Source of the DNA: a virus
Direction: 5' to 3' (one strand)
DNA length: 23,016 nucleotides
Virus record (IMG/VR): IMGVR_UViG_3300007344_000267
Coordinates: 1 to 23,016 of that record
Made by a program: the position numbers and the translations under genes. Below are positions 15,140 through 21,427 of this stretch, piece after piece (the first letter of the stretch is position 1; each line of letters starts with the position of its first letter). Below the pieces are notes generated by a model. The model saw only the letters and a program-made list of their open reading frames with translations, searched no databases and was not told the DNA's origin.

Positions 15140-16257
15140 GATTTAGTATTTTGATATATGGGTTCTACCCATTTTATTTTAGATTGATCAAGGTGTTTTG
15201 TAGCATCCTTAACCCATTTTTTATCTATGCTATTTTCATAACAAAGGATGTGTATATCTGCTTTATCATCAGGATTTAATCTAAGCAGTCTACCAATCTT
15301 CTGAGAAGCTTTTCTATTATTCCCGTAAGAATGCAGTATGATGCCGCATTTTAATCCTGGTATAGTTACACCTTCACTAAGTTGTTCAACAGCACTTAAT
15401 TTATTTATTATACCTTCTTTAAAATCATTTAGATTTTCTTTAGATTTTTTGTTTTTAGAATGTACACTGTGTCTACAAATAGCATCAGCTTGCTGTTGAG
15501 TGCTTGCAAATGCTATAGTCTTTTCTTTAGAATGATATAGCAAATGTTTTGCGTACTCTACTTTTAAAGGAAATTTTTGTAACAATTTCATCCTTTGTAT
15601 TGTAGCTATTTGTTTTGCTTTAGGTGTAACAGCTCCATCAACTCTACTGCACCAATAGTTGTAATCACTTATTTCTGATGTATAAAATGTACGTGATCCA
15701 TCTCTGGTTAATTTTGGTATTGTTTTTTCATTACTCAACATTAGCTTATGAACATATATCTGATAATCATTTAAGATTTTATCTTCAACAGCTTCATCAG
15801 TTTCATATTCATAAACAATAGGACAAAACCTGTTACACATTTTACCTTTCTCAGAAGTTTTATATACAGGATAAGTACCAGTAAGACCAATGATTTTACC
15901 ACCTCTACTTTCAAACTCACTAAGCCAAGGTTTATAGTTTTCTTTTAAACTATGACACTCATCTAAATATACAATATCATAATGAAAATCTTGTTTCAGT
16001 AATGATACATAAGTTGTAAAGTTTATATGGTCTAATAAATATTCATAATTCCATTGCTCAGCATCATCTGTCCATGAATCAAATATCTTAACTCTAGGGG
16101 CTACTACTAAATATCTACATGTATCTGTATAATTTTTAGCCATATGCTTTAAACCAAGCAATGTTTTACCAACTCCCATTGATATTTGAACTCCTGCGTT
16201 ATACTTGTTACCTATTGCGTTTAATGCTTCATTTTGTATTTCATTTTTAGTTTTCAT
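15130..16257 (-). CDS. Superfamily 2 DEAD/DEAH-like helicase
   Basis: With the start at 16257 the protein has 375 residues; an in-frame ATG at 16278 would add seven. Motif I is SMGVGKT (about 26-32), motif II DECH (about 99-102), motif III GLTGTYP (about 124-130), and motif VI QKIGRLLR (about 318-325), with motif V near SEGVTIPG. This is a compact two-domain SF2 DNA translocase like those in phage replication or recombination modules, here with no extra domain. I prefer 16257 because its ATG overlaps the stop of a tiny upstream frame by 4 bases and opens MKTKNE. Crassvirales carry an SF2 (SNF2-type) helicase; this one looks like a different branch. Confidence 0.85.
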   Translation of the reverse strand: MKTKNEIQNEALNAIGNKYNAGVQISMGVGKTLLGLKHMAKNYTDTCRYLVVAPRVKIFDSWTDDAEQWNYEYLLDHINFTTYVSLLKQDFHYDIVYLDECHSLKENYKPWLSEFESRGGKIIGLTGTYPVYKTSEKGKMCNRFCPIVYEYETDEAVEDKILNDYQIYVHKLMLSNEKTIPKLTRDGSRTFYTSEISDYNYWCSRVDGAVTPKAKQIATIQRMKLLQKFPLKVEYAKHLLYHSKEKTIAFASTQQQADAICRHSVHSKNKKSKENLNDFKEGIINKLSAVEQLSEGVTIPGLKCGIILHSYGNNRKASQKIGRLLRLNPDDKADIHILCYENSIDKKWVKDATKHLDQSKIKWVEPIYQNTKSWL

Positions 16258-16322
16258 AACTCTTTCATTATGTGACATTCTGGTTGCTCATCTCCAGGAT
16301 CACTTATTATTGTAAACTTCAT
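16254..16322 (-). CDS. Possible 22-aa leader peptide coupled to the helicase
   Basis: ATG at 16322 opens MKFTIISDPGDEQPECHIMK and stops at TGA (16254-16256), overlapping the helicase ATG at 16257 by four bases. It may be a leader peptide or a chance frame; it is too short to judge by composition. Confidence 0.25.
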   Translation of the reverse strand: MKFTIISDPGDEQPECHIMKEL

Positions 16323-16352
16323 TTATTTAAATATTATATATTATAAAGATAA

Positions 16353-16769
16353 TTAATTTATTCTAGATATGCTAAACCCTTTTTCTTTAGATTCAATTGG
16401 ATGTTCTTCTATCCACATGTGACACTGTCTACATACAGGTAACCAAGTGCTTTCATCTAAAAAATTCTTACCAACTCTTCCTGCCTTATGATGCACATCT
16501 GTGGCAAATACAGTACAGACTCTCAATAATTTAGCTTTACAAAGAGTCTTAGAGTTTAAAAAAATTTTTCTCTTTAAGGCATATATAGTTTCTTCTTTAC
16601 TTTTTTTAACGGAGCGGGCAGCAATAGGTTTATAAGTTTTTTTACTGGCAGTCTTTGTCATGGCCTGTTGGTTCATTGAACAAAACTTACAATACTTCTT
16701 GCCTTTTATATTTTTCCAAATATATTTTTCTTGCCCGCACCCGTTACATATTTTAGTTTTTGCTTTCAT
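16353..16769 (-). CDS. HNH endonuclease-like protein with N-terminal zinc knuckle
   Basis: The 138-residue protein has CNGC at 8-11 and CKFC at 27-30, forming a zinc ribbon. The HNH core is DVHHKAGRVG at 91-100, WLPVCRQCHMWIEEHP at about 109-124, with Cys77/Cys85 and Cys113/Cys116 likely binding zinc. A basic linker (35-70, many K/R) joins the two parts. Such short proteins are common in phages as nicking or resolving enzymes (HNH/NinG-like) or as free-standing homing nucleases. It overlaps the next upstream gene by 17 bases, so it is part of the operon rather than a recent insertion. Confidence 0.75.
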   Translation of the reverse strand: MKAKTKICNGCGQEKYIWKNIKGKKYCKFCSMNQQAMTKTASKKTYKPIAARSVKKSKEETIYALKRKIFLNSKTLCKAKLLRVCTVFATDVHHKAGRVGKNFLDESTWLPVCRQCHMWIEEHPIESKEKGFSISRIN

Positions 16770-17235
16770 TCAAGCTAAAATAATTTTTTGGTAATATTCC
16801 TTCTTGAAATAATTTAAGAATAACATCTGCTTTTTTCAAACCTAACTCTTTAAAAGTTAATGTTGAAATAAAGTTTTTATCTGTGTACTCACATTCTTTT
16901 ATATTTTTGCTTATAGGGCTATTATAAAAGATTTTTTCAAAGAAGTTTGACGTATATTTATTTACGAGTTCTTGCTTCCAAATGTTAATAACTTCTTGTG
17001 CTCTCTTATGTACTTTCATAATTCTTTTCTTCTTATGCCAGTGCATAGTTTGAAGTTCTTTTTTATCATACATTTTTAATCCAAAGAGAGCTTTCTTATA
17101 CAAGAAATTTTGATAAGAAGATAGTTGATCACTATCTATTAACTGATAGTGTTTCTTGTAATAAGAACTAAGTTCTTGGAAGTTGTGGAATATGCCATCA
17201 TATATTATTGACTGTGTGTTTTGACTTGCTTTCAT
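16753..17235 (-). CDS. Hypothetical basic protein, 160 aa
   Basis: The protein is lysine- and tyrosine-rich and predicted helical, with HWHKKKRIMKVHKRAQEVI at about residues 65-83 forming a strongly basic helix that could touch nucleic acid. No family was recognised. It overlaps the HNH gene by 17 bases and follows the terminator of the 17314 gene, so it may begin a transcript of its own. Confidence 0.65.
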   Translation of the reverse strand: MKASQNTQSIIYDGIFHNFQELSSYYKKHYQLIDSDQLSSYQNFLYKKALFGLKMYDKKELQTMHWHKKKRIMKVHKRAQEVINIWKQELVNKYTSNFFEKIFYNSPISKNIKECEYTDKNFISTLTFKELGLKKADVILKLFQEGILPKNYFSLNESKN

Positions 17236-17254
17236 TTTTCTATTTTTATTTGAT

Positions 17255-17300
17255 TAAAAATTGTATAAAGGGAGCTGTTACACTCCCTTTATCTATACAA
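17255..17300 (-). terminator. Intrinsic terminator after the 17314 gene
   Basis: On the minus strand ATAAAGGGAG and CTCCCTTTAT pair (10 bp) around an 8-base loop. The stem extends outward (ATACAA with TTGTAT) and is followed by a TTTTTA tail. It is strong and ends 14 bases after the stop. Confidence 0.85.
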
Positions 17301-17313
17301 TAATTAGTAATTT

Positions 17314-17796
17314 TTACAGCAGATCTAAATCATCTCCTGCATATGAAGACATTACTTGTTCTTCATCTTCTTTTAAGGCAGCATAAGCAGCAATGATGTC
17401 ATCACCATTAGTATGTTCTACTTTAATATCAGTAGCTTTCATATTTAAGGTGTAAAAATTTCTACGGTAAATAGGCATGCCATCTTGACAGCATACTACA
17501 CCGCTTCTACCTGCTACTTTGTAATCACGTTCTGGAAATTTCTTGTTAAAAGGTTCTAATGAATCTTTTACAATGATTTGTCCATCTACTTCTTGGTCTT
17601 TAGTCCAGCCAAAACATTTAAGATCTTCAACTGTGCCTGGAATAAGAGCAGAAAGTTTGCGTTTACGTGCAAAACCTGAGTCATCAATTATCATTTTGAT
17701 TTGCTCAACTCTGATGTGTCCGTAATCTGGATTCTTTGGACTTCTGACAATTACATTACCTGCTTCATCAGCAGTAACTTTTACTTTTGAATTCAT
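17314..17796 (-). CDS. Hypothetical protein with acidic C-terminus, 160 aa
   Basis: I do not recognise the family. The N-terminal half is beta-rich (KVKVTADEAGNVIVRS, DGQIIVKDSL) and the end is acidic (KEDEEQVMSSYAGDDLDLL), the shape of a small ssDNA-binding or scaffolding protein. It stands alone between two terminators, with AAATCAAAGTT just before its ATG, so it is a separate unit that may be highly expressed. The sequence CCQDG at about 101-105 has paired cysteines but no full zinc site. Confidence 0.7.
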   Translation of the reverse strand: MNSKVKVTADEAGNVIVRSPKNPDYGHIRVEQIKMIIDDSGFARKRKLSALIPGTVEDLKCFGWTKDQEVDGQIIVKDSLEPFNKKFPERDYKVAGRSGVVCCQDGMPIYRRNFYTLNMKATDIKVEHTNGDDIIAAYAALKEDEEQVMSSYAGDDLDLL

Positions 17797-17841
17797 AACT
17801 TTGATTTATAAAATTGATTTGAAAAATGCACCAAAAAAAAA

Positions 17842-17875
17842 ATAAAAAAAACAGAAGTGGTGCTTTTCTTCTGTT
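17842..17875 (-). terminator. Intrinsic terminator overlapping a stop codon
   Basis: On the minus strand AACAGAAG and CTTCTGTT (8 bp) enclose a 10-base loop and run into TTTTTTT. Its 5' arm starts inside the stop codon of the 17874 gene. Confidence 0.85.
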
Positions 17876-18113
17876 ATTCTAAATTATCTAGGTTGATAGG
17901 ACCGCGTGTATCTGTTTCATCATCATCAGGTTTATAATCTAAATCATCTTCTATAGATTTAAATTTCTGCTTTCTCCCTGTGAAACTTGCATTTGGTGAC
18001 ATATACTCACCATATCCGCTATTAGATAGCTGATGTAATTCTTCATCTGTAAGACTTAAGTATTCTTCAACAGATAAATATAAGACTTTACCATTAGGCA
18101 ACTGATAAAACAT
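17874..18113 (-). CDS. Short phage protein with LPNGK..LS.EEYL..TDEE motif, 79 aa
   Basis: The N-terminus (FYQLPNGKVLYLSVEEYLSL then TDEELHQLSNSGYGEY) resembles short proteins recurring in Bacteroidota phages, including crAss-like ones. The rest is acidic and probably disordered (IEDDLDYKPDDDETDTRGPI). Function is unknown. It has a good promoter 20 bases upstream and a tight terminator, so it is a single-gene unit and may be abundant. Confidence 0.65.
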   Translation of the reverse strand: MFYQLPNGKVLYLSVEEYLSLTDEELHQLSNSGYGEYMSPNASFTGRKQKFKSIEDDLDYKPDDDETDTRGPINLDNLE

Positions 18114-18132
18114 TTTTTACATACATGATAAT

Positions 18133-18163
18133 TTCAAATATAGCATATTTACTTTGTATCAAC
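18133..18163 (-). promoter_or_regulatory. Bacteroidota-type promoter for the 17874 gene
   Basis: On the minus strand TTGTTG precedes TATATTTG with 17 or 20 bases between, matching the TTG-N(17-23)-TAnnTTTG pattern. It is the clearest promoter in the window. The start would fall about 15 bases before the ATG at 18113. Confidence 0.65.
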
Positions 18164-18212
18164 AATTATTAATATTTCTGCTATTTAAATAATACGCACT
18201 ATATAGCTACAA

Positions 18213-18461
18213 TTATTTAAGCGTAAATATTTTACCATTTTTTTGTATGTAATCTTTAGAATTTAATTCTTTTATTGCTCTTTCTGTGGTCCTTCTGCTT
18301 ACGTTTAATAACTCTGATATATGTGTTATAGATGGAAAACAAGTTCTGTCTTTTCTTGCATATGTGCATAACAACGCATAAACAGCTTTGGCAGTTGTAG
18401 ATAAAGACGGATCTTGGATAACATCTGCATCTACAATACCAAATCTTGTTTTCCTTTTCAT
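18213..18461 (-). CDS. HTH_36-type winged-helix regulator, 82 aa
   Basis: The sequence FGIVDADVIQDPSLSTTAKAV, YALLCTYA, CFPSITHISELLNVSRRTTE and RAIKELNSKDYIQ is a textbook HTH_36 domain: a helix pair, then the recognition helix and wing at about 45-80. It has no second domain. Such proteins bind DNA as regulators or replication initiators. It follows a 162-aa gene with a TAATG overlap, so the two are coupled. Confidence 0.8.
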   Translation of the reverse strand: MKRKTRFGIVDADVIQDPSLSTTAKAVYALLCTYARKDRTCFPSITHISELLNVSRRTTERAIKELNSKDYIQKNGKIFTLK

Positions 18462-18949
18462 TATACTATTTCTAAATTAACAGGATAATCTTCTACTAAA
18501 CCTTTTATAGCTTTTTGAGAAATCTCAATAGTGTTTGTTTTTAAAGGATTATCATCAGTATAATATAAATAGTTATATGTTATGGTATATTGTTCCGTAT
18601 ACTTGTTATATTCTTCTACAGTAGCTTTTACCATATCTTTGATGATTAGACCTTTTTCTTCCATTAGCTCTTTGGCTATGTTCCAGGTTTCAATATAGCT
18701 TGTACCAACGTATACCTCATCATTAGCCGTATACTGACCTTCTTCAGGGTATACTCCTAATGTAGCTAAGAAAAGCTTTTTTACATCAAGATTTGATGCA
18801 GATATTAAAGATACAACAGCTTCTATTATTTCTGGATCATTGACTGTATTTTTGTTGATATTCTGCAGCCTGCTCTGTATCATAGATAAGGCAATTGTTT
18901 TATCTATGTTGAAATCTAATTCTATGCTTTTTTTGTTTTTTCTTTTCAT
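18461..18949 (-). CDS. Hypothetical protein, 162 aa
   Basis: I do not recognise this protein. It is mixed alpha/beta and lysine-rich at the start (MKRKNKKSIEL), with a Tyr-rich central part (YTEQYTITYNYLYYTDDN) and no membrane or metal motif. Its leader carries copy B of the bipartite element, placing the ATG three bases after the second block. Coupling to the HTH gene suggests a joint regulatory unit. Confidence 0.7.
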   Translation of the reverse strand: MKRKNKKSIELDFNIDKTIALSMIQSRLQNINKNTVNDPEIIEAVVSLISASNLDVKKLFLATLGVYPEEGQYTANDEVYVGTSYIETWNIAKELMEEKGLIIKDMVKATVEEYNKYTEQYTITYNYLYYTDDNPLKTNTIEISQKAIKGLVEDYPVNLEIV

Positions 18950-18952
18950 GAT

Positions 18953-19006
18953 TTGAATTTACTCTGTGTAATCTAGATTTAGTTAGGAAGAGATGATGAT
19001 AGTAAA
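18953..19006 (-). promoter_or_regulatory. Bipartite leader element, copy B
   Basis: Minus strand: block 1 TTTACTATCATCATC then CTCTTCC-like, a 19-base spacer, block 2 CAGAGTAAATTCAA. Copy C at 22961-23016 has the same two blocks with the same 19-base spacer. It stands just before the 18949 gene and just after the terminator of the DUF2828 gene. A phage promoter, or a recognition site of a phage factor, is the likely reading. Confidence 0.5.
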
Positions 19007-19043
19007 AAATAAAGAGACTACAAGAAAGAATCCTGCAGTCTCT
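19004..19043 (-). terminator. Intrinsic terminator of the DUF2828 gene
   Basis: On the minus strand AGAGACTGCAGGA and TCTTGTAGTCTCT form a 13-bp stem (two G.U) with a 5-base loop, followed by TTATTTTTT. It begins 33 bases after the stop. Confidence 0.85.
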
Positions 19044-19075
19044 AAAAGTTTATATGTGCAGAACTGCAAACGCGC

Positions 19076-20470
19076 TTACGCTATGACTATACGGTCATAA
19101 CGCTCTACGTTTACAGTTCTGAGCATCAGCTCCATAGGAGTCTCTACAGACCCTTGAAGAACTGACTGTAGCACGGAAGGGCTAAATCCACTGACCAATC
19201 CCACACCTTGAGTATTGCACTTTGCAGGTACATTACCAAGTCTTCCGTTTACGTTCCAAAAGATGATATCAGGTCTGACATAACCTGCTTCAGCATACAT
19301 CCTGCTAATGTATTGCAAAGCACTCTCCTTGGTATCAGTAGCCTGATTAAACTCCATATCACTAATGATAAGTAGCTTAGTTGGCATATCTGATGGAGAT
19401 ACGTTATGTTCAACTGCTTTATCTAGTATAAGTTTAAAAACTTTTTCTAGATCAGTGCTCATCCCCCAATCTGCTTGATACAGACTTGTAGCTCTCTCAT
19501 ATATGTTGTTACCAACTACATGATGGAACTGGGGATTTTCACTGAAGGTCATCACATAATCCTTGAAACAAGACTTGTTTCTTTCAGATATGTAAAGCCC
19601 TAAAGCAACAGACACCTCCATAGGCAAACCGCTCATAGAGCCTGAGACATCGCAAATTGGAAACAACCTCTCCTCACTACCCTCCATATAATCTATAAGA
19701 TTACTCCACTGAGCCTGAATGGCATCAATGTTGTCTCTTTCTAGCTTAAGGATAAGTTCATGAGGATGAAGCACACCTGCATTGATAGAGGTTTTGCCCG
19801 CAAGGACATTCTCTATATACTTGGTGTAACGTTTCTCATCTTTGACAGCAAAGGTTCTACCATAGTTCTTCATGGCAACAGATGGTACATGCTCATATTG
19901 GATGTTACTCCAATCTTGCGCGCACATCTTCTGCTCAACCGTTTGGGATTTGGATACAATGTACTTGCGTAAATCTTTAGGTGTACAACCTTTGTATTTA
20001 CGCATAGCATTGAACCATTCTCCCTTTCTCGGAAAGAACTTAGCGAGTAAGCCTGCGTTATCTGATTCCTCCAACTGAGTAGCTAAATAGTTTAGCATAT
20101 CAGCATCAGGCTGGGCAGATTTGAAGATATCTTTCCAATAACCATACTCCTCAATATGTATAATAAGCTGTGAGAATAAATCTCTATCAACTTTATACAA
20201 GTAAGACATTATGGTTTGGAATAATCTCTTCTCTCCTGCCCCTCCTCTGCAATCTCTTGCCCAATACAAGATTTTACAGGCTAGTTGGGGGTTTTCAGCA
20301 TAGGCACTGTTCCAAACTCTAATGATATCATCAGTAGACATATGTCTAGATGCTCCTGCTAGGAAGAACATATCTAGACATTTGTCCATAGATGTCTGGT
20401 TGGTTACACAACCGTTATCAGTTAAAGTTTGGATGTCTTGTAGTGCTTGTGTTAGTGTTACGTTTGTCAT
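19076..20470 (-). CDS. DUF2828 protein: TROVE/Ro60-like helical domain plus VWA domain
   Basis: With the ATG at 20470 the protein has 464 residues. The N-terminal half is helical with YWARDCRGGAGEKRLF at about 69-84, EEYGYWKDIF at about 107-116 and VPSVAMKNYGRTF at about 195-207, all hallmarks of DUF2828. The C-terminal VWA domain has a full MIDAS: DVSGS at 274-278, Thr in GMSTD near 339 and Asp in ISDMEFNQA near 371. DUF2828 occurs in plants, fungi, giant viruses and phages and has the same domain order as Ro60, which binds Y RNAs and misfolded RNAs. An in-frame TTG at 20560 would add 30 residues, but the AAATCAAA leader pattern favours 20470. Upstream lies a structured, gene-free RNA-like region; the gene is richer in G+C than its left-hand neighbours. 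Confidence 0.88.
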   Translation of the reverse strand: MTNVTLTQALQDIQTLTDNGCVTNQTSMDKCLDMFFLAGASRHMSTDDIIRVWNSAYAENPQLACKILYWARDCRGGAGEKRLFQTIMSYLYKVDRDLFSQLIIHIEEYGYWKDIFKSAQPDADMLNYLATQLEESDNAGLLAKFFPRKGEWFNAMRKYKGCTPKDLRKYIVSKSQTVEQKMCAQDWSNIQYEHVPSVAMKNYGRTFAVKDEKRYTKYIENVLAGKTSINAGVLHPHELILKLERDNIDAIQAQWSNLIDYMEGSEERLFPICDVSGSMSGLPMEVSVALGLYISERNKSCFKDYVMTFSENPQFHHVVGNNIYERATSLYQADWGMSTDLEKVFKLILDKAVEHNVSPSDMPTKLLIISDMEFNQATDTKESALQYISRMYAEAGYVRPDIIFWNVNGRLGNVPAKCNTQGVGLVSGFSPSVLQSVLQGSVETPMELMLRTVNVERYDRIVIA

Positions 20471-20512
20471 AGCTTTGATATTTGTGATTTGATTTAGATT
20501 TGATTTAATTTT

Positions 20513-20536
20513 GGGGAGAGCTATTACACTCTCCCC
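20513..20536. other. GC-rich hairpin in the leader of the DUF2828 gene
   Basis: GGGGAGAG and CTCTCCCC pair (8 bp, 8-base loop). No U tract follows on either strand, so it is not a normal terminator. On the minus strand it is 43 bases before the ATG and could mark the 3' end of the upstream structured RNA or control translation. Confidence 0.5.
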
Positions 20537-20550
20537 TGTTGTTAATTTGT

Positions 20551-20960
20551 GGCTTTCCAAGGGGTGTTAAATAGTACAGATTATGGATTCCCCTTATACG
20601 GAAAGCCTCTCTAGTGTTGTTGTAGTTATAGAGACTGCTGACATAATCTTTGTTTTTAAATAACGGTCAGGATGTTATGTGTAGTTAATGATTATAGATA
20701 CTGCTGAATCATCCTTTAGCCGTTGGTGTAATCAGATTGATCTGTGTGTTGCTTTATTACTGATGTATTAATGCTGAATCAATCTTTCAAAAAACTTATT
20801 CTTTTGACAAGTTTTTAAACACACCTACTAATCTTCGGTGTGTCTAAGGCAGTTCCTAGGAAACTGTTGTCTACCTACAGCATTCACCGCTATGGTGTCT
20901 ACGCTGCCAACTCCTCCTGAGTGCACCTGGAGATTATTCTCCAACGCTTTGGGCTTAAGC
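20551..20960 (-). ncRNA. Candidate structured non-coding RNA upstream of the DUF2828 gene
   Basis: No reading frame here looks coding, yet paired segments are dense. (1) GGCTTTCC/GGAAAGCC (20551-20558 with 20600-20607) plus GGGG/CCCC (20561-20564 with 20590-20593). (2) AGATTATG (20578-20585) in that loop pairs with CATAATCT (20642-20649), a possible pseudoknot. (3) Two further repeats at 20662-20724 and 20734-20785. (4) A 7-bp hairpin at 20819-20843. (5) GGCAG/CTGCC (20848-20852 with 20904-20908) enclosing CACC/GGTG. (6) TGGAG/CTCCA at 20928-20943. Strand is inferred from the neighbouring genes. No tRNA, intron or known RNA motif was recognised. The boundary of the RNA is not known. Confidence 0.5.
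20578..20785 (-). repeat. Three diverged stem-loop repeats with compensatory stems
   Basis: Three units, minus strand: a 6-8 bp closing stem, then TCAGCA(G) directly inside its 5' arm, then an A/C-rich 3' side. Stems: AGATTATG/CATAATCT (20642-20649 with 20578-20585), AGGATG/CATCCT plus AACGG/CCGTT (20710-20715 with 20669-20674; 20720-20724 with 20662-20666), AGATTGAT/ATCAATCT (20778-20785 with 20734-20741). Stem letters change while pairing and the TCAGCA loop stay, which argues for selection on RNA shape. Confidence 0.55.
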
Positions 20961-20981
20961 ACCTGTTTATTCTGACCCAAA

Positions 20982-21191
20982 TCAGATTACTGGATTCCAA
21001 TGATATGTTGAGTACAAGTACTCTGTCATTGCATCTACATCTGAACCTGTTATTTCAGGTATATCAGATAAGATATCATCTAATCCATGTATGTTATCTA
21101 CTATGACAATTTTGTACATGTCATTTCTGTATGTTTTGATTGCAAGTTTTACCTTTCCATTAGGTGTAGCTTGCCATGCTACTATTTTCAT
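20982..21191 (-). CDS. Hypothetical protein, 69 aa
   Basis: The small protein starts MKIVAWQATPNGKVKLAIK and has two beta-like stretches (VKLAIKTYR, YKIVIVDNIHG) followed by an acidic helix (GSDVDAMTEYLYSTY). No family was recognised. It precedes the structured RNA region and the DUF2828 gene on the same strand and shares their higher G+C. Its leader holds AAATCAAAG followed by a lysine-coding-like A/G tract before the ATG. Confidence 0.6.
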   Translation of the reverse strand: MKIVAWQATPNGKVKLAIKTYRNDMYKIVIVDNIHGLDDILSDIPEITGSDVDAMTEYLYSTYHWNPVI

Positions 21192-21250
21192 ACGCTTTAC
21201 TCTTTCTTTGATTTAATAAAGGTAATAAATTTTAAGTGATTTTACAAGAA

Positions 21251-21290
21251 TGCGACACTGGTGACGCATAGGTACGACACCTGTGACGCA
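21251..21290. promoter_or_regulatory. Two palindrome-like 18-bp sites, possible operators
   Basis: Site 1 (21251-21268) TGCGACACTGGTGACGCA and site 2 (21273-21290) TACGACACCTGTGACGCA are near-palindromes with starts 22 bp apart, about two turns of DNA. Site 3 at 21405-21422 is TGCGTCACTGATGACGCA. Shared core: CAC-NN-NTGACGCA. They sit in the leader of the 69-aa gene, where a dimeric repressor or phage regulator could bind. Confidence 0.45.
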
Positions 21291-21351
21291 AAACTTGTAT
21301 CTAAATTCACTTTTAACTCACTAGCTATGAACCACTTACGTGGCTTTTCTT

Positions 21352-21403
21352 ATAACCTAACAATAGAATATAACATAAGAAGTATATACTCTATTGTTGT
21401 TAT
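21352..21403. other. 52-base inverted repeat between small genes
   Basis: ATAAC-(CT)-AACAATAGA (21352-21367) pairs with TCTATTGTT-GTTAT (21390-21403): 14 bp with one 2-base bulge. ATAT/ATAT extends the stem inside. It is followed directly by site 3. No U tract favours a plain terminator, so a regulatory or small-RNA hairpin is possible. The remaining part of the 234-base gap (21192-21425) holds a small CCAC/GTGG hairpin and no gene. Confidence 0.4.
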
Positions 21404-21404
21404 G

Positions 21405-21427
21405 TGCGTCACTGATGACGCATTTTT
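21405..21427 (+). terminator. Palindromic hairpin with U tract (also operator-like site 3)
   Basis: TGCGTCA-CTGA-TGACGCA is a perfect 7-bp hairpin followed on the plus strand by TTTTTATT. It could end antisense transcripts, or the similarity with sites 1 and 2 could mean it is a protein-binding palindrome. No plus-strand gene runs into it. Confidence 0.4.

Noticed and set aside
20471-20560. An in-frame TTG extension of the DUF2828 gene adding 30 residues
   Set aside because: It starts with TTG, runs through a perfect GC-rich hairpin, and the leader pattern AAATCAAA plus ATG points to 20470. The DUF2828 match begins after that ATG.
20578-20785. CRISPR array
   Set aside because: Only three diverged units with uneven spacing and pairing arms inside the units; there are no identical repeats and no cas genes.
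20600-20960. tRNA, tmRNA or group I/II intron in the structured gap
   Set aside because: No T-loop GGTTCGA-type sequence or cloverleaf, no tag frame, no intron core sequence and no interrupted gene on either side.
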